From Actinomycetes bacterium (GTDB taxonomy: Bacteria > Actinomycetota > Acidimicrobiia > Acidimicrobiales > Palsa-688): a DNA stretch of 64,000 bases. Shown here piece after piece: positions 61,039-64,000 of the stretch. Position numbers and translations under genes: made by a program. Under the pieces are notes generated by a model. That model ran no database searches and had not been told where the DNA came from. It saw only the letters and a list, made by a program, of their open reading frames with translations. The stretch is taken from positions 136,889-200,888 of the forward strand of contig JAKCDU010000001.1 in NCBI GenBank assembly GCA_021838445.1, read 5' to 3'. Positions within the stretch are counted from its first letter, which is position 1. Each line of letters opens with the position of its first letter.

Positions 61039-62139
61039 ATGGCCCGCTCCCGCCCGACGCCGACGATCGTCGCCCGGCGCCGCCTCGGATCCGACTCGGC
61101 GCTTTCCGACGCCTTGGAGCACTGGCTGCTGACCCTCGGCGCGGCCAAGCCGTCCCCCGCCACGCTGGCCGCCTACCGGCGCGACATCGAAGGCGTCGGT
61201 GGACGCCTGGCGGTGATCGAGGGACTCGCCGACCCGGCCGCGCTGGACGGCGCCGACCCGGTCGCCCAGACCCTGGGCGCGGTCCGGGTGCGGGACCTGG
61301 GGCGCCAGGCCCTGGTCGCGGCGTTCGCCTCGTGGGCCACCGACCATGCCTCGTCGTCGGTTCGCCGGGCCCACTCGGCGTGGTCGGGACTGTTCGACCA
61401 TCTCGTCGCCGAGCAGGTCGTCGAGGGCAACCCGATGGCCGCCGTGCCCAAACCCAAGAGCCCGTCCACCCTCCCCCGCTCCATCCGGGCCGAGGGGGCC
61501 GTGGGTCGCCTCCTGGCCGTGGCCTCCGAAGCCGACCCGCGCGCCCGCCAGCCCTGGCCGGCGCGCGACCTGGCTCTGGTCGCCACCTTCTGCGTCACGG
61601 GCATCCGCGAGGCCGAGGCCGCCGGGCTGTCCATAGGCGGCCTGGTCGGCGATCGGGGGGCCCGCCGATTCGAGGTCAGGGGGAAGGGCGACAAGGTGCG
61701 GCCCGTCCCCCTCGAACCCGCTCTGGACCAGGTTCTGGACACCTATCTGGAGGAGCGGACCCGACGCTTCCCCGACCACGACCTCGACCACCCGGCCACC
61801 CCGCTGTTCGTCGACGGTCGGGGGCGGCGCCTGACCGTCCACCAGATCCGGTACCTGGTGGAGCGGCTGTACGTGCGGGCCGGTATCCGGGCCCAGATAC
61901 CGGCCGGGGCGCTGGTCCACGCGCTGCGCCACACCTTTGCCACCTCGGCTCTGGAGGCCGGGGCCGACGTGGTGGAGCTGCAGGAGTTGCTCGGCCACGC
62001 CAGCCTCGAGACCACCCGCCGCTACCTGTCGGCCACGGCCCAGGGACTACGCCACGTGATCAGGTCCCATCCCAGCTCGGCGGCTCTGCGGGAGGCCACC
62101 TCACGACCGGTTCCGGGCCCGGGGCGCGACGGCGCCTAG
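61039..62139 (+). CDS. Tyrosine recombinase, Xer-type
   Basis: A 366-residue site-specific recombinase. N-terminal SAM-like core-binding domain (LEHWLLTLGAAKPSPATLAAYRRDI); catalytic domain with Arg in TGIREAEAAGLS, Lys in GKGDKVR, HALRHTFAT (His-x-x-Arg), GHASLETTRRY with the nucleophile Tyr. XerC and XerD cannot be separated confidently, and it is longer than typical Xer (about 300) by a 30-residue N-terminal and a C-terminal tail. No phage genes are near, so a chromosomal Xer is favoured over an integrase. Confidence 0.85.
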   Translation: MARSRPTPTIVARRRLGSDSALSDALEHWLLTLGAAKPSPATLAAYRRDIEGVGGRLAVIEGLADPAALDGADPVAQTLGAVRVRDLGRQALVAAFASWATDHASSSVRRAHSAWSGLFDHLVAEQVVEGNPMAAVPKPKSPSTLPRSIRAEGAVGRLLAVASEADPRARQPWPARDLALVATFCVTGIREAEAAGLSIGGLVGDRGARRFEVRGKGDKVRPVPLEPALDQVLDTYLEERTRRFPDHDLDHPATPLFVDGRGRRLTVHQIRYLVERLYVRAGIRAQIPAGALVHALRHTFATSALEAGADVVELQELLGHASLETTRRYLSATAQGLRHVIRSHPSSAALREATSRPVPGPGRDGA

Positions 62140-62225
62140 GTCCCCGGGCCCGAGCGTGGTTGGACTCCGGGGGCGCGACAGCGCTCCGGTCCTAATCGGG
62201 AACGATGGCGGTTGGGTTCCGGGCC

Positions 62226-62242
62226 GCCCGGGGTAACCGGGC
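62226..62242. terminator. Hairpin between convergent recombinase and gcvPB genes
   Basis: GCCCGG (62226-62231) pairs with CCGGGC (62237-62242) around a five-base loop, 4 bases before the gcvPB stop. It could serve either strand. The remaining 85 bases of the intergenic region show no gene. Confidence 0.4.
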
Positions 62243-62245
62243 CGA

Positions 62246-63775
62246 TCAGGAGGCGTCGTGGGCGGCCACCGCGTCCCAGGTCGGTAGCAGCACCCGGGCG
62301 GCGAGGGCCTCGTCCACCCGCCCGACGGGGGTGGTGCGCGGCGCCGCCGCCCCCTCCCCCGGCTCGTCACCGGCGATGGCGATCAGAGCGTCGGCCAGAG
62401 CTCCGAGCGTCTCCGGGCTCTCGGTCTCGGTGGGCTCGATCATCAGGGCCTCGTCGACGATCAGGGGGAAGTAGACCGTCGGGGCGTGGAAGCCCTTCTC
62501 CAGGAGCCGCTTGCCCACATCGAGGGCCCGCATCCCGCGGTCCTTCTTGAGGGTCGTGGTCGAGGCTACGAACTCGTGCATGTTGGGCCGGTCGTAGGGT
62601 AGGTCGTAGGTGCCGCGCAGCCGGTGGCGGAGCCAGTTGGCGTTGAGGACGGCCCCCTCGGCCACCCGGCGCAAGCCGTCGCCACCGTTGGCCAGGATGT
62701 AGGAATAGGCCCGGGCCAGGGCCAGGGCGTTCCCGTACCAGGTGTGGACCCGCCCGATGGAGCGGGACGGGGTCCGCCAGGCGAAGGTGCCGTCGTCGCC
62801 CCGGGCCGGGACCGGCCCGGGGAGAAACTCAGCGAGACGCTCCGACACGGCCACCGGCCCGGCCCCGGGACCGCCGCCGCCGTGGGGCACGGCGAAAGTC
62901 TTGTGCAGGTTCATGTGCACGATGTCGAAGCCCATGTCCCCCGGCCGGGTGACGCCGAGGATGGCGTTGAGGTTGGCGCCGTCGTAGTACAGCAACCCGC
63001 CGACCTCGTGCACCGCCTCGGCGATCGCGGCGATGTCCTCCTCGAACAGGCCGAGGGTATTGGGATTGGTGAGCATGATGCCGGCCACGTCACTGTCGAG
63101 ACGGGCCCGGAGGGCCTCGAGGTCGACCAGGCCCCGCTCGTCGGAGGGGACCGTGACCGTCTGGTAGCCGCCGAGGGTCACCGACGCCGGGTTGGTGCCG
63201 TGAGCCGAGTCCGGAATGATGATCTTGGTGCGCCGCTCGCCCCGCGATTCGTGCCAGGCCCTCATGAGCAGCAGGCCGGTGAGCTCACCGGCGGCCCCGG
63301 CGGGGGGTTGCAGGGTGCAGGCGTGCATGCCCGTGACCTCGCAGAGGCTGTCGCCGAGCGACCAGAGCAGCTCCAACCAGCCCTGGGCCAGAGCGGCCGG
63401 CGTGGCCGGGTGGACGGCGGCCAGGCCCGGTAGGGAGGCGGCGTCGTCGCACAGCTTGGGGTTGTACTTCATGGTGCACGAACCGAGCGGGTAGGCGCCG
63501 AGGTCCACCGAGTACTGGCGGTGGGTGAGGCGGGTCACGTGGGCCACGAGGTCGCGCTCGGAGACCTCGGTGAGCGCGACCGGCTCGGGCCGCAGGTACC
63601 CGGCCGGTACGAGCTCCTCGGCGGTCCACTCGGGAAGGCCCGTGGTCCGGAAGGAGAAGGACCGTCGGCCTTCGCTCGAGAACTCGAAGATGGTCGGCTC
63701 GTGGTCCCGTCCGAGCAGCGGGGCGCTGGTCGCCCGACCGCCGGGAGCGGCTGCTGTGGGTGTGACGGAGCTCAT
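62246..63775 (-). CDS. gcvPB: Glycine dehydrogenase (decarboxylating) subunit 2
   Basis: A 509-residue PLP enzyme, the C-terminal half of P-protein in the glycine cleavage system. The PLP lysine is in HMNLHKTFAVPHGGGGPG; YPLGSCTMKYNPKLCD, PDSAHGTNPASVTLGG and YYDGANLNAI are conserved. ATG 63775 overlaps the gcvPA stop by one base. A split P-protein (PA and PB) is typical for this type. The enzyme decarboxylates glycine and passes the aminomethyl group to H-protein. Confidence 0.95.
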   Translation of the reverse strand: MSSVTPTAAAPGGRATSAPLLGRDHEPTIFEFSSEGRRSFSFRTTGLPEWTAEELVPAGYLRPEPVALTEVSERDLVAHVTRLTHRQYSVDLGAYPLGSCTMKYNPKLCDDAASLPGLAAVHPATPAALAQGWLELLWSLGDSLCEVTGMHACTLQPPAGAAGELTGLLLMRAWHESRGERRTKIIIPDSAHGTNPASVTLGGYQTVTVPSDERGLVDLEALRARLDSDVAGIMLTNPNTLGLFEEDIAAIAEAVHEVGGLLYYDGANLNAILGVTRPGDMGFDIVHMNLHKTFAVPHGGGGPGAGPVAVSERLAEFLPGPVPARGDDGTFAWRTPSRSIGRVHTWYGNALALARAYSYILANGGDGLRRVAEGAVLNANWLRHRLRGTYDLPYDRPNMHEFVASTTTLKKDRGMRALDVGKRLLEKGFHAPTVYFPLIVDEALMIEPTETESPETLGALADALIAIAGDEPGEGAAAPRTTPVGRVDEALAARVLLPTWDAVAAHDAS

Positions 63776-64000
63776 CAGCGGACCACCTTCTCGAAGCAGG
63801 ACACGTAATTGTCGATCTCGGCCTTCGTGCGCCGCTCGGTGACGGCTACGAGGAGGGCGTCACCGGAGTCGGTGACCACTCCCCCGTCGAGCCCTACGGG
63901 CACCCCGGCGAGGAACCCCTCGTCGGCCATCCGCTCCACCACCACGGTGGCCGGCACCGGGGTACGCAGGGCGAACTCCCGCAGGGTGGGGGCATCTGTG
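63775..64000 (-). CDS. gcvPA: Glycine dehydrogenase (decarboxylating) subunit 1, 3' end
   Basis: The frame reads from the window edge to TGA 63777-63775, giving about 75 C-terminal residues: TLREFALRTPVPATVVVER, then GFLAGVPVGLDGGV and KAEIDNYVSCFEKVVR. This is the usual end of GcvPA and the gene overlaps gcvPB by one base. The start lies beyond 64000. Confidence 0.88.
   Translation of the reverse strand, partial: TDAPTLREFALRTPVPATVVVERMADEGFLAGVPVGLDGGVVTDSGDALLVAVTERRTKAEIDNYVSCFEKVVR

Noticed and set aside
61039-62139. Prophage or integrated element marked by the tyrosine recombinase
   Set aside because: No phage structural, replication or att-like tRNA sequences surround it; neighbours are housekeeping genes.

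Overview
The window is very GC-rich, densely packed bacterial DNA with many 1-8 base gene overlaps (GTGA, ATGA, TTGA) and frequent GTG/TTG starts. It carries a complete Pup-proteasome system (Mpa, Dop, Pup, PrcB, PrcA, PafA, PafB, PafC), OpcA beside Zwf, a DUF4193 protein, a MarP-like protease and mycofactocin-associated oxidoreductases. Together these indicate an actinobacterium; the gene order and small-protein content fit the class Acidimicrobiia, which is an inference. I see no rRNA, tRNA, CRISPR array, transposase or prophage.

Layout. 1-7.6 kb: a Cys-rich conserved protein, an M20 dipeptidase, a secreted TAP-like hydrolase and the glycolate oxidase operon glcDEF. 7.6-22.7 kb (minus strand): one run of twelve tightly packed genes, tkt-tal-zwf-opcA-pgl-LOG followed by two mycofactocin-type OYE reductases and a FixABCX/ETF-like set (EtfA, FixC, FixX, EtfB). 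NADPH-generating pentose-phosphate enzymes are thus joined to an electron-transfer module. 22.8-29.5 kb: a desaturase, a LON-domain protein, three small membrane proteins, a TtuB-TtuA-TrmI tRNA T-loop modification operon, a MarP-like serine protease and a ferredoxin.

29.7-51.3 kb is the proteasome region in the usual actinobacterial order (mpa, dop, pup, prcB, prcA ... pafA, pafB, pafC ... tatB, tatC, helY-type helicase). It is interrupted by an acetate locus: LytS/LytTR two-component system, DUF485-type subunit and SSS symporter on one side, SatP transporter and acetyl-CoA synthetase on the other. Their shared promoter region holds three direct repeats spaced exactly 21 bp that match LytTR-type binding sites. 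51.3-64 kb: a double-length ThyX-like protein, a LysM lytic transglycosylase, DUF4193, GNAT, Nudix, an unusual disordered 599-residue protein, an alpha/beta hydrolase, an ECF sigma factor with a probable membrane partner, a Xer-type recombinase and the glycine dehydrogenase genes gcvPB/gcvPA.

Most notable: the mycofactocin-linked OYE/ETF set fused to the pentose-phosphate operon; the LytTR-like repeats in the acetate promoter; a TtuB-like protein ending GGAQ beside ttuA and trmI; a dif-like 11-6-11 site near the Xer gene; a helicase with no normal start codon upstream of its Q-motif; a ThyX-like protein whose signature is split between its halves; and a recurring TAGnnT box 5-11 nt before start codons that suggests leaderless transcription.
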